Below are positions 1 through 6,081 of a stretch of 33,983 nucleotides of DNA, piece after piece; the stretch's first letter is position 1, and every line of letters begins with the position of its first letter. The DNA comes from Streptomyces sp. AC512_CC834 (GTDB lineage Bacteria > Actinomycetota > Actinomycetes > Streptomycetales > Streptomycetaceae). A program made the position numbers and the translations under genes. The notes under the pieces are model-generated. The model was not told the DNA's origin and ran no database searches. It saw nothing but the letters and a program-made list of their open reading frames with translations. The stretch covers positions 1 through 33,983 of the forward strand of contig NZ_JAGMUO010000041.1 of NCBI RefSeq assembly GCF_019049325.1. The letters are read 5' to 3'.

Positions 1-398
1 TCGTCCGCCAGTCCGTGCCTGACCGCCGGCAGCGGGTGCCGCTCCCGCCAGAACGCCACGCGCCGGCGGGCGCCGCGGGTCGGCCTGAGCCAGGGGTGGC
101 CCAGCAGCCCGTCCTCCGCGAGCGGGATGCGCGTCAGGGCGAGCGCCAGGCGCACGTCCGGGTTCCGGACCAGCTCGCGAGCGGTGAGCGGCTCGCGCAG
201 ACAGTCCAGCACGGTCCCCTCGAACGGCCCCAGTCCCTCCGGCTCCGGACCCGACGCGCACAGCGTCCTGCGCGGGCCGGTCTCGACGGCGCCCCGCAGG
301 TGCAGGGCGACCACCGCCACCGTGACGGCGGCTCGCGGACCGCCGCCCAGCAGCGCGATCTCGTGCGGCTCCCACCCGATCTCCGTGCCACCGTCCAC
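1..398 (-). CDS. TIGR04222-like domain protein, 3' end outside window
   Basis: An open minus-strand frame runs from a GTG at 396-398 to the window edge without a stop, giving about 132 residues. The start has a GGGGGTGG purine stretch just upstream. The N-terminal region reads PHEIALLGGGPRAAVTVAVV followed by ALHLRG. This resembles the TIGR04222 domain, in which a [PY]-[YH]-E-[IV]-A-x-L-x-G-G-P-R core is followed by a helix. Many family members have a membrane segment before the domain; none is seen here, so this would be the short Streptomyces form. Function is unknown. It lies 77 bases downstream of the small gene ending at 476 and may share its transcript. Two and a third copies of a 10-bp tandem repeat (ttgccggggg, from 424) sit in the gap. 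The family call is from memory of the motif; the coding call is firmer than the family call. Confidence 0.6.
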   Translation of the reverse strand, partial: MDGGTEIGWEPHEIALLGGGPRAAVTVAVVALHLRGAVETGPRRTLCASGPEPEGLGPFEGTVLDCLREPLTARELVRNPDVRLALALTRIPLAEDGLLGHPWLRPTRGARRRVAFWRERHPLPAVRHGLAD

Positions 399-475
399 GA
401 CACCACCCCCGTGCGCCCCCGTGTTGCCGGGGGTTGCCGGGGGTTGTGCCCGCTGCCGGTGGCTCCTACGCGCGT

Positions 476-742
476 TCAGCCACCGTGGTGCTCGTGGTGC
501 CCGTGGTGCTCGTGCAGCCCCGGCCAGTCCTCCGGGCCGCCGCCCTGCCACTCGACCAGGTCGCTCGACTCGACGTCGGTCACGTACAGGTCGGCCAGCC
601 GCAGCAGCTCGGCGACGTCGTCGATGTGCGAGGCGACGCCCAGCGTCTCCGCGCCCGACGTGACCCGGCGGGAGCCGTCGAGGGCGGGGGAGTGGACGAC
701 GATGTGCGGATGCTCCGGTGGGGGCGTCGTGGGAGGTGCCAT
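476..742 (-). CDS. Small protein with His/Gly-rich C-terminal tail
   Basis: An 88-residue protein begins MAPPTTPPPEHPHIVVHSPA. I chose the ATG at 740-742 because the Pro-rich beginning is followed directly by a regular mixed alpha/beta sequence; upstream codons in the frame look non-coding. The middle (SHIDDVAELLRLADLYVTDV) looks like a folded helix-strand element. The last 13 residues are almost only His, Gly and Glu (LHEHHGHHEHHGG), encoded by imperfect 9-base repeats at about 479-515, and could bind a metal. I recognise no named family. The gene precedes a TIGR04222-like gene, and that family is, as I recall, often beside genes for low-complexity proteins. A weak GAAGG ribosome site is present. 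No signal peptide or membrane segment is seen. Confidence 0.6.
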   Translation of the reverse strand: MAPPTTPPPEHPHIVVHSPALDGSRRVTSGAETLGVASHIDDVAELLRLADLYVTDVESSDLVEWQGGGPEDWPGLHEHHGHHEHHGG

Positions 743-804
743 GCCTTCAGGCTGCTGCGCGGACGCGGAAACCGCACCCCGGCGCACGCCGGTGAACGCC
801 GAAC

Positions 805-852
805 GCCGAGCGGCGCCGGATGCGGGACCGTCCGCATCCGGCGCCGCTCGGC
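805..852. terminator. Perfect 21-bp inverted repeat, strong hairpin
   Basis: Arms at 805-825 and 832-852 are exact reverse complements around the 6-base loop gaccgt. There is no T-run, as is usual for Streptomyces terminators. It lies about 60 bases upstream of the minus-strand gene starting at 742 and 340 bases beyond the catalase stop. It could stop catalase read-through or act on a plus-strand transcript. Confidence 0.6.
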
Positions 853-875
853 CGGTGAAGGTTCTTCACGTGGTG

Positions 876-929
876 TCCGTCCGGCGGCGCGAGGCTGGGC
901 GCGACAGGTCGTTCGCGCCGCCGGACGGA
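876..929. repeat. Perfect 17-bp inverted repeat with 20-base loop
   Basis: The arm tccgtccggcggcgcga (876-892) is matched exactly by its reverse complement at 913-929. It is the second of three stem-loops in 160 bases. The role is unknown; a tandem terminator or structured leader is possible. Confidence 0.6.
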
Positions 930-940
930 GTCGTGGGGGC

Positions 941-961
941 CTCTTCGCGGGTTGCGAAGAG
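941..961. repeat. 8-bp stem-loop
   Basis: ctcttcgc (941-948) pairs with gcgaagag (954-961) around a 5-base loop. It is the third hairpin of the cluster that starts at 805. Confidence 0.5.
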
Positions 962-1034
962 GCGGGGTGGCTGGGACCGCGGCGGTGCGACGGGCCGGAA
1001 CGGCTCCTCCCCTCAGGTCGTAGGAGGAACGTCC

Positions 1035-1197
1035 GTGCCCTTCACCACCGCACTGGCTCGCTGGCCGCCGCGGTCCTCGCCCTGCCCGCGCCCGCACCTG
1101 GCGCTCACCCCTCATCCGGGCCGCTTCGGTGCCTGCGCGGGCCGCGCGCACGGTCCCGGCCTCCCCGGCCGGGTTCCGCGCGCGAGCCGGTGGGTCA
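1035..1197 (+). pseudogene. Possible remnant of a secreted-protein gene, frameshifted after codon 5
   Basis: A strong ribosome site (taggagga, near 1021-1028) precedes GTG at 1035-1037, which encodes VPFTT. Joining at about 1049 to the neighbouring frame (re-using one base) gives RTGSLAAAVLALPAPAPGA, a convincing signal-peptide core with an Ala-rich cleavage region. In the unshifted frame this hydrophobic stretch is lost. Nothing recognisable follows, and the frame runs antisense into catalase. This may be a degraded small secreted protein or chance in GC-rich DNA. The right boundary is arbitrary. Confidence 0.25.
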
Positions 1198-2673
1198 GTC
1201 CTCGCGCAGGGCGCGGACCGCCTCCTCCACACGCTTGCCGTACTCCGGGTCGGCGGCGTGGAAGTGCGCGAGGTTCTTCTCGACCACGTCGCCCCGGGAG
1301 ACCTGGGACAGGCCGCCGGCGATGTTCGCGACCAGTCGCTTCCGCTCCTCCTCGCTCATCAGCCGGTACAGCTCACCGGCCTGGAAGAAGGGGTCGTCCT
1401 TGGTGTGCAGCGGTGCCTCGTGGGTGCCCGTGTGACCGGACACCGGGAGCGGGGCCGCCAGCGGGCGGCCGGTCTCGGCCGGGCCGTCGTAGGAGTTCGG
1501 CTCGTAGTTCTTCGCCCCGCGGCCCTGGGAGCCGGACGCCATCAGGCCGTCACGGCCGTAGTTGTCCGCGCCGCCGGGCACCGCCTTCGGGGCGTTCACC
1601 GCGAGCTGGGTGTGGTTGACGCCCAGGCGGTAGCGGTGCGCGTCCGCGTAGGCGAACAGGCGGCCCTGGAGCATCTTGTCGGGGGACGGGCCGATGCCCG
1701 GAACGAAGTTGTTCGGGGAGAACGCGGCCTGCTCGACCTCGGCGAAGACGTTGTCCGGGTTGCGGTCGAGCACCAGCCGGCCCACGCGGCGCAGCGGGTG
1801 GTCGCCGTGCGGCCACACCTTGGTCACGTCGAACGGGTTGAAGCGGTAGCTCGCCGCCTCGGCCACCGGCATGAGCTGCACGTACAGCGTCCAGGACGGG
1901 TGCACACCGCGCTCGATCGCCTGCACGAGGTCCGTCTGGTGCGAGGTCGGGTCCTGGCCCGCGATCTCTGCCGCCTGCTCGGCGGTCAGGCTGCGGATGC
2001 CCTGGTCGGTCTTGAAGTGGTACTTGACGAAGAAGGACTCGCCCCTGCCGTTCGTCCACTGGTAGGTGTGCGAACCGAAACCGTCCATGTGGCGGTACGA
2101 CGCCGGGATGCCGCGGTCTCCCATCAGCCAGGTCACCTGGTGCGTGACCTCGGGGGAGTGCGCCCAGAAGTCCCAGACGTTGTCCGGCTCCTGACGGCCC
2201 GTGAACGGATCGCGCTTCTGCGAGTGGATGAAGTCGGGGAATTTGATCGGGTCCTTGATGAAGAACACCGGGGTGTTGTTGCCGACGAGGTCGTAGTTGC
2301 CCTCCTCGGTGTAGAACTTCAGCGCGAAGCCGCGCGGGTCGCGGACCGCGTCCGCGCCGCCCAGGGAGTCGGCCACGGTGGAGAAGCGCGCGAACACCTC
2401 GGTGCGCCTGCCGACCGTGTTCAGGAAGTCGGCGTGCGTGTAGTCGGTGACGTCGTCGGTCACCTCGAAGTGGCCGTAGGCGCCGGAGCCGCGGGCGTGC
2501 ACCACGCGCTCCGGGATGCGCTCGCGGTTGAAGCGGGCCAGCTTCTCGATGAGGTGCTGGTCCTGGATCAGGAGCGGCCCGCCGATGCCGGCGGAGGCGG
2601 AGTTCTGGTTGTCTGCGACCGGGGCGCCGGACTCCGTGGTGAGAGTTCGCGCCGTGGGCACGCGCTGCGACAT
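1195..2673 (-). CDS. katA: Catalase (heme monofunctional, small-subunit type)
   Basis: A 492-residue heme catalase that converts H2O2 to water and oxygen in the cytoplasm. The catalytic His is about residue 59 (RVVHARGSGAYGHFEVT), the catalytic Asn lies in LVGNNTPVFF (about 129-138), and the proximal heme Tyr is about 343 in RLFAYADAHRYRLG. The RFSTVAD and FIHSQKR family blocks are present. The length fits small-subunit clade 3 enzymes without the C-terminal flavodoxin-like domain. The ATG has GGAAGG six bases upstream. It is transcribed alone from a promoter at 2733-2761, downstream of and on the same strand as hyi-glxR. Its -35 lies inside a palindrome that is almost identical to one in front of the uricase operon (5486-5503). 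This fits removal of uricase-made peroxide. The symbol is by family analogy; Streptomyces have several catalases. Confidence 0.93.
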   Translation of the reverse strand: MSQRVPTARTLTTESGAPVADNQNSASAGIGGPLLIQDQHLIEKLARFNRERIPERVVHARGSGAYGHFEVTDDVTDYTHADFLNTVGRRTEVFARFSTVADSLGGADAVRDPRGFALKFYTEEGNYDLVGNNTPVFFIKDPIKFPDFIHSQKRDPFTGRQEPDNVWDFWAHSPEVTHQVTWLMGDRGIPASYRHMDGFGSHTYQWTNGRGESFFVKYHFKTDQGIRSLTAEQAAEIAGQDPTSHQTDLVQAIERGVHPSWTLYVQLMPVAEAASYRFNPFDVTKVWPHGDHPLRRVGRLVLDRNPDNVFAEVEQAAFSPNNFVPGIGPSPDKMLQGRLFAYADAHRYRLGVNHTQLAVNAPKAVPGGADNYGRDGLMASGSQGRGAKNYEPNSYDGPAETGRPLAAPLPVSGHTGTHEAPLHTKDDPFFQAGELYRLMSEEERKRLVANIAGGLSQVSRGDVVEKNLAHFHAADPEYGKRVEEAVRALRED

Positions 2674-2706
2674 CGTGGACCTTCCGTGGTCTTCCGTGCG
2701 AGGGGC

Positions 2707-2726
2707 AGCGGAAACTTGTTTCCGCT
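2707..2726. promoter_or_regulatory. 9-bp-arm palindrome in catalase 5' leader
   Basis: agcggaaac-tt-gtttccgct is a perfect inverted repeat with a 2-base spacer. It lies just downstream of the inferred catalase -10 (2733-2738), where a repressor would block the start region. The arms resemble IclR-type operators (TTCC/GGAA halves). The binding protein is unknown. Confidence 0.55.
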
Positions 2727-2732
2727 TCGTGG

Positions 2733-2772
2733 AGCCTAGATTTGGGACGAAGGCGCGTCAACAGTTTGTTGA
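2733..2772 (-). promoter_or_regulatory. Catalase promoter with palindromic operator over the -35
   Basis: On minus, -35 TTGACG (2756-2761), a 17-base spacer and -10 TAGGCT (2733-2738) form a vegetative-type promoter. The -35 overlaps the inverted repeat TCAACA-aac-TGTTGA (2758-2772). The 18-base element TTCAACAAACTGTTGACG matches the uricase-operon element at 5486-5503 in 17 positions. Confidence 0.65.
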
Positions 2773-2786
2773 AGTTGCGATGGGTT

Positions 2787-2844
2787 CCGGGCGGCGCCAC
2801 CGCTCGGGCGCGACATGACAGGTGTCAGCGGCGGCGCCACCCGG
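2787..2844. repeat. Imperfect 12-bp inverted repeat after glxR, possible terminator
   Basis: ccgggcggcgcc (2787-2798) and ggcgccacccgg (2833-2844) pair with one mismatch. A small inner hairpin tgaca-gg-tgtca lies at 2816-2827. It sits directly after the glxR stop on minus and upstream of the catalase promoter, so it could end the hyi-glxR transcript. Confidence 0.4.
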
Positions 2845-2867
2845 AGGTCTCATGGGGTGCGGGCCGC

Positions 2868-3770
2868 TCAGGCCTGGCCGCCCTGGCCGCCGGAGAGGCG
2901 CTCCACGGCTCGGAGCAGGGCCGAGTGGTCCAGGCCGCCGTCCCCCTGGGCGCGCAGCGACGCGACGAGCTGGGCCACCACGGCGCCGACCGGCAGCGCG
3001 GCGCCCACGTTGCGGGCGGCGTCGGTGACGATGCCCATGTCCTTGTGGTGCAGGTCGATGCGGAAGCCCGGCTTGAAGTCGCGGCCCAGGAAGTTGTCCT
3101 TCTTCCGCGTCAGCACGGTGGAGCCCGCCAGGCCGCCGTTGAGCACGTCGAGGGCGGCCTTCAGGTCCACGCCCGACTTCTCCAGGAAGACGACCGCCTC
3201 GGCGCACGCCTGGATGTTCACGGCGACGATGAGCTGGTTGGCGGCCTTCACGGTCTGGCCCGAGCCGTGCGGACCGCACAGCACGATGGTCTTGCCGAGC
3301 GCCTCGAGCAGCGGCTTGGCCTCGTCGAAGTCGGCCTGCTCACCGCCGGCCATGATGGACAGCACGGCCTCGACGGCACCGGCCTCGCCGCCGGAGACGG
3401 GGGCGTCCAGGACGCGGATGCCCTTGTCCTTCGCGGCCTTCGCGAGGTCGACGGAGGTCTGCGGAGTGATCGAGGACATGTCGACCAGCAGCGCGCCGGA
3501 CCGCGCGTTCTCCAGGATGCCGTCGGGGCCGTACGCGATCGCCTCGACCTGCGGCGACGCGGGCACCATGGTGACGACGACGTCCGCGTCGCGCACGGCC
3601 TCGGCGATCGAGCCGGCCACGGTGCCGCCGGCGGCGGACAGGCGGTCCAGCTTGTCCTGCTCCAGGGTGAAGCCGGTGACCCGGTAACCCGCCTTGATCA
3701 GGTTCTCGGACATGGGGGAGCCCATGATGCCGAGGCCGATCCAGGCGACGGAGGGAAGGTTGTTGCTCAT
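2868..3770 (-). CDS. glxR: 2-hydroxy-3-oxopropionate (tartronate semialdehyde) reductase
   Basis: A 300-residue beta-hydroxyacid dehydrogenase that reduces tartronate semialdehyde to glycerate with NAD(P)H in the glyoxylate branch of allantoin/ureide catabolism. The Rossmann motif GLGIMG is at residues 12-17. The substrate-binding block DAPVSGGEAGA is at 122-132. The catalytic Lys is about 175 in GSGQTVKAANQ. Length is typical of the family. The start ATG has GAGAGG upstream. It lies 30 bases after hyi and is surely co-transcribed with it. The pairing with hydroxypyruvate isomerase and uricase genes supports tartronate semialdehyde as substrate over 3-hydroxyisobutyrate, which closely related enzymes use. 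Confidence 0.88.
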   Translation of the reverse strand: MSNNLPSVAWIGLGIMGSPMSENLIKAGYRVTGFTLEQDKLDRLSAAGGTVAGSIAEAVRDADVVVTMVPASPQVEAIAYGPDGILENARSGALLVDMSSITPQTSVDLAKAAKDKGIRVLDAPVSGGEAGAVEAVLSIMAGGEQADFDEAKPLLEALGKTIVLCGPHGSGQTVKAANQLIVAVNIQACAEAVVFLEKSGVDLKAALDVLNGGLAGSTVLTRKKDNFLGRDFKPGFRIDLHHKDMGIVTDAARNVGAALPVGAVVAQLVASLRAQGDGGLDHSALLRAVERLSGGQGGQA

Positions 3771-3800
3771 GTGAGGGTGCCTCTCAGTACTGGGTGGTGA

Positions 3801-4640
3801 TCAACGGGCGGCGCGGGCCTCGCGGGGCAGCCAGTCGAAGGCCTCGGCGCTCGGCCGGTCGCCCGGCTTGTACTCCAGGCCGACCCAGCCCTCGTAACCG
3901 GCCTTGGCCAGGCGGTCGAGCAGCTCCGCCAGCGGGAGGGAACCCGTGCCGGGGGCGCCGCGGCCCGGGTTGTCGGCGATCTGGACGTGGCCGGTCTTCG
4001 CGGCGTACGCGTCGATCACCTGCGGGAGGTCCTCGCCGTTCATGGACAGGTGGTAGAGGTCCATGAGGAACTTGGCGTTGCCGAGTCCGGTGGCCTCGTT
4101 GACCTTGTCGACGACCTCGATCGCGGCCGGCGCCGACACCAGCGGGTACAGCGGCGACTCGGGCGCGTTGAGCGCCTCGACCAGCAGGATCGCGCCGATC
4201 CGGTCGGCCGCGCGGGCGGCGAGGACCAGGTTCTCCAGCGCGAGCCGGTCCTGTTCGGCCGGGTCCACGCCCTCGACGCGGTTGCCGTACAGGGCGTTGA
4301 GGGCGGTGCAGCCCAGCGACCGCGCGAAGCCGGCGGCCACGTCGATGTTGGCGCGGAAGCGGTCCGACTCCTCGCCGGGGACCGACAGGGCGCCGCGGTC
4401 GGGGCCCGGGAGCCGCCCCGCGTAGAAGTTCAGCCCGGTGAGCCGGACGCCGGCGTCCTCGATGGCCGCCTTGAGTGCGTCGAGTTCGGACTGCTCAGGG
4501 GTGGGCGAGTCGATCCAGGGCCACCACAGCTCGACCGCGGTGAAGCCGGCCGCGGCGGCGGCCGCGGGACGCTCCAGGAGCGGGAGTTCCGTGAAGAGGA
4601 TCGACAGGTTGACGTTGAAGCGCTGATCCGCAAATCCCAT
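3801..4640 (-). CDS. hyi: Hydroxypyruvate isomerase
   Basis: A 279-residue TIM-barrel protein of the sugar-phosphate isomerase/AP endonuclease 2 fold. It interconverts hydroxypyruvate and tartronate semialdehyde. Typical blocks are FNVNLSILFTELPLLER at the N-terminus, AAGFTAVELWWPW near 30, LNFYAGRLPGPDRG near 95, LVEALN near 155, DLYHLSMNGED near 195 and GHVQIADNPGRGAPGTG near 218. The Glu, His and Asp residues of these blocks bind the divalent metal in the family. It is the first gene of hyi-glxR. Upstream on minus is a consensus -35 TTGACA (4740-4745) and, nearer the gene, a palindrome TTCCGTATTACGGAA (4681-4695) likely to bind an IclR-type repressor such as the Streptomyces allantoin regulator AllR (inference). 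Confidence 0.88.
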   Translation of the reverse strand: MGFADQRFNVNLSILFTELPLLERPAAAAAAGFTAVELWWPWIDSPTPEQSELDALKAAIEDAGVRLTGLNFYAGRLPGPDRGALSVPGEESDRFRANIDVAAGFARSLGCTALNALYGNRVEGVDPAEQDRLALENLVLAARAADRIGAILLVEALNAPESPLYPLVSAPAAIEVVDKVNEATGLGNAKFLMDLYHLSMNGEDLPQVIDAYAAKTGHVQIADNPGRGAPGTGSLPLAELLDRLAKAGYEGWVGLEYKPGDRPSAEAFDWLPREARAAR

Positions 4641-4680
4641 GGGGTGCCGCGCTCCCTTCCGCTTGGGGGTATGGTGTGGA

Positions 4681-4695
4681 TTCCGTAATACGGAA
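4681..4695. promoter_or_regulatory. Operator-like palindrome upstream of hyi
   Basis: ttccgt-aat-acggaa is a perfect 6-bp inverted repeat between the inferred promoter and the hyi start, about 40 bases before the ATG. It has the TTCC/GGAA half-site style of IclR-family operators. Which repressor binds is inference. Confidence 0.5.
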
Positions 4696-4715
4696 GTTCG
4701 TTTCTGCTTAATGGA

Positions 4716-4745
4716 AGATTGCCGTCAGGCTTCCTGCCTTGTCAA
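4716..4745 (-). promoter_or_regulatory. Putative hyi-glxR promoter
   Basis: A perfect -35 TTGACA (4740-4745, minus) is followed 18 bases later by CAATCT (4716-4721), a weak -10. A predicted start near 4709 leaves the palindrome at 4681-4695 in the early transcribed region. Confidence 0.4.
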
Positions 4746-4788
4746 GAGGGGGCGGCGGAAAGCGGTCACCGCGCGTTAGGTTGACGGC

Positions 4789-5052
4789 GTGAGATTGAGA
4801 GTGGAGTTCACGACCGAACCCTTCGACCTCGACGAGGCGCCCGCTCACGCGGTCGTCGCCCGGGAGGTCGTGGAGGCCGCCGAGCTGGACGCGGTCGACG
4901 TCGGCCCGTTCGGCAACACCGCGGAGGGCGGCACCGACCAGGTGCTCACCGCCGTCGACGCGCTGCTGCGCCGCTCCCTGCAGGCCGGCGCCACCCGGAT
5001 CTCACTGCAGGTCAACGTGGTCGAGGTCGAGGTCGAGGAGGGTGAGCGGTGA
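4789..5052 (+). CDS. Small MTH1187/YkoF-like (thiamine-binding fold) protein
   Basis: An 87-residue cytoplasmic protein starting MRLRVEFTTEPFDLDEAP from a GTG. The central DVGPFGNTAEGGTDQVLTAV and the strand ATRISLQVNVVEVEVE resemble the MTH1187/YkoF ferredoxin-like fold, in which a P-[MF]-G-[TN]-x-x-E-G loop follows the second strand. That family includes thiamine-binding proteins, but the role here is unknown. The gene is preserved beside uricase loci in Streptomyces, as I recall. It overlaps the next gene by GTGA, so the two are translationally coupled. No clear ribosome site precedes the GTG; a TTAGGT at 4776-4781 is at the right distance for a leaderless transcript. Family assignment is tentative. 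Confidence 0.7.
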   Translation: MRLRVEFTTEPFDLDEAPAHAVVAREVVEAAELDAVDVGPFGNTAEGGTDQVLTAVDALLRRSLQAGATRISLQVNVVEVEVEEGER

Positions 5053-5417
5053 CCGGTCCGGGGGAGGAGTCCTTCATCGCGGCCGTGAAGCCCCTGATCG
5101 ACGCCATCGGGGGCGAGCTGCTGCCGCCGGACGAGGCCGGCCGGGACGACGTGGTGCTCGCCTGGGAGGGCGCCGACGTCGTCGCCGTACGCCTGCCCCA
5201 GCTCGCCGACTCCCTGGATCACATCCTGACCGCCATGGAGCGCCGCCAGGGCGGACCGCTGGCCGACCTCGACCGCCGGACCAAGCAGGAGGTCGTACGG
5301 GCCCTGGAGGCGCGTGGCGCCTTCGCCGTACGGCACGGCGTGGAGACCGTTGCGAGCGCCCTCGGCGTCAGCCGCTTCACCGTCTACAACTACCTCAACC
5401 GTGAGAAGGGCACCTGA
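5049..5417 (+). CDS. Helix-turn-helix domain protein of the uricase region
   Basis: A 122-residue protein with GTG start overlapping the previous stop (GTGA). The C-terminal third, from KQEVVRALEARGAFAVRHGV through VASALGVSRFTVYNYLNRE, is a clear Fis/PucR-like helix-turn-helix whose second recognition helix reads SRFTVYNYL. The N-terminal 75 residues (about 10-75) are a small alpha/beta region with LPQLADSLDHILTAMER and no recognised ligand domain. It is a DNA-binding protein and probable transcription regulator. It lies between two divergently read purine blocks and is followed by an intrinsic terminator, so it is not co-transcribed with the decarboxylase. It is the only dedicated DNA-binding gene within the purine block and therefore a candidate for the shared palindrome found before catalase and the decarboxylase. 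Confidence 0.8.
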   Translation: MTGPGEESFIAAVKPLIDAIGGELLPPDEAGRDDVVLAWEGADVVAVRLPQLADSLDHILTAMERRQGGPLADLDRRTKQEVVRALEARGAFAVRHGVETVASALGVSRFTVYNYLNREKGT

Positions 5418-5441
5418 CCTGCACGGTCCCGCGCGCCTCCG

Positions 5442-5472
5442 GCCGCCGTCCGGCAACCGGGCGGCGGCTTTT
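5442..5472 (+). terminator. Intrinsic terminator with T-run
   Basis: gccgccgtccgg (5442-5453), loop caa, ccgggcggcggc (5457-5468) form a 12-bp stem with one G-T pair, directly followed by tttt. This is a textbook factor-independent terminator for the 4789-5417 pair. Confidence 0.85.
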
Positions 5473-5485
5473 CTCACCCCGAATT

Positions 5486-5526
5486 TTCAACAAAGTGTTG
5501 ACGGCTTGTTTCCGAGGGCGTTAGCT
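5486..5526 (+). promoter_or_regulatory. Uricase operon promoter with palindromic operator
   Basis: -35 TTGACG (5498-5503), a 17-base spacer and TTAGCT (5521-5526) lie 40 bases before the GTG of the decarboxylase gene. The inverted repeat TCAACA-aag-TGTTGA (5487-5501) covers the -35. The element TTCAACAAAGTGTTGACG differs at one base from the catalase element, and the spacing to the -10 is the same. Confidence 0.7.
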
Positions 5527-5565
5527 GTCGGCACGCCCGCTCAGCACAAGGCCACGGAGGCTCCC

Positions 5566-6081
5566 GTGACGTCCACTTCCGCGTCGGGCCTGGCCCGATT
5601 CAACACCCTCGAGGAGTCCGCGGCACGCGCCGAACTCCACGAGGCGTGCGCCTCCACGGCATGGGCCCGGCAACTGCTCGCCACCCGCCCCTTCACCACT
5701 CCCGAGGACCTGTACGCCGCCAGCGACGCCGCCATGGCCGGGCTGAGCGCCGAGGACCTCGCGGAGGCGATGGCAGGGCACCCGCCGATCGGCCGCCCCC
5801 AGCCGGGCGACCCCACCTCGTCCCGCGAACAGGCGGGAATGGCCTCGGCCGCCGACGAACTCAAGGCGGAGATGCTCCAACTGAACCTGGCCTACCAGGA
5901 GAAGTTCGGCCACGTCTTCCTCATCTGCGCCACCGGCCGGACCGGCGAGCAGTTGCGGGACGCGGCTCTGGAGCGGCTCGGCAACTCGCCCGAGCAGGAG
6001 CGGGAGATCGTCCGCACCGAACTGGGGAAGATCAACCGCATCCGCCTGAGCCGACTCGTCGAACAGGACGCCCAAGCATGA
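5566..6081 (+). CDS. uraD: 2-oxo-4-hydroxy-4-carboxy-5-ureidoimidazoline (OHCU) decarboxylase
   Basis: A 171-residue all-helical protein for the third step of urate oxidation, converting OHCU to S-allantoin. The catalytic His is about residue 72 in AGHPPIG. SREQ is at 86-89 and the FGHVFLICATG block at about 114-124; all are OHCU decarboxylase signatures. I chose the GTG at 5566-5568 because GGAGG lies a few bases upstream; the in-frame codons further upstream run through the promoter. It is first in an operon with HIU hydrolase (ATGA overlap) and uricase. The product order in the operon is the reverse of the pathway order. Confidence 0.9.
   Translation: MTSTSASGLARFNTLEESAARAELHEACASTAWARQLLATRPFTTPEDLYAASDAAMAGLSAEDLAEAMAGHPPIGRPQPGDPTSSREQAGMASAADELKAEMLQLNLAYQEKFGHVFLICATGRTGEQLRDAALERLGNSPEQEREIVRTELGKINRIRLSRLVEQDAQA

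Larger units (their letters stand above)
743..1194. other. Intergenic stretch of 452 bases with hairpins and a possible gene remnant
   Basis: No intact gene is visible between the start of the small His-tailed gene and the catalase stop codon. The left half holds three separate inverted repeats (805-852, 876-929, 941-961, listed individually). The right half holds a good ribosome site and GTG (about 1022-1037) followed by a signal-peptide-like stretch broken by a one-base shift. Open frames here continue antisense across the catalase and have no recognisable sequence. Confidence 0.6.

Noticed and set aside
1129..2739. Open frame of over 500 codons antisense to catalase
   Set aside because: The catalase on the other strand has all catalytic residues; the antisense product is low-complexity Val/Arg/Gly sequence.
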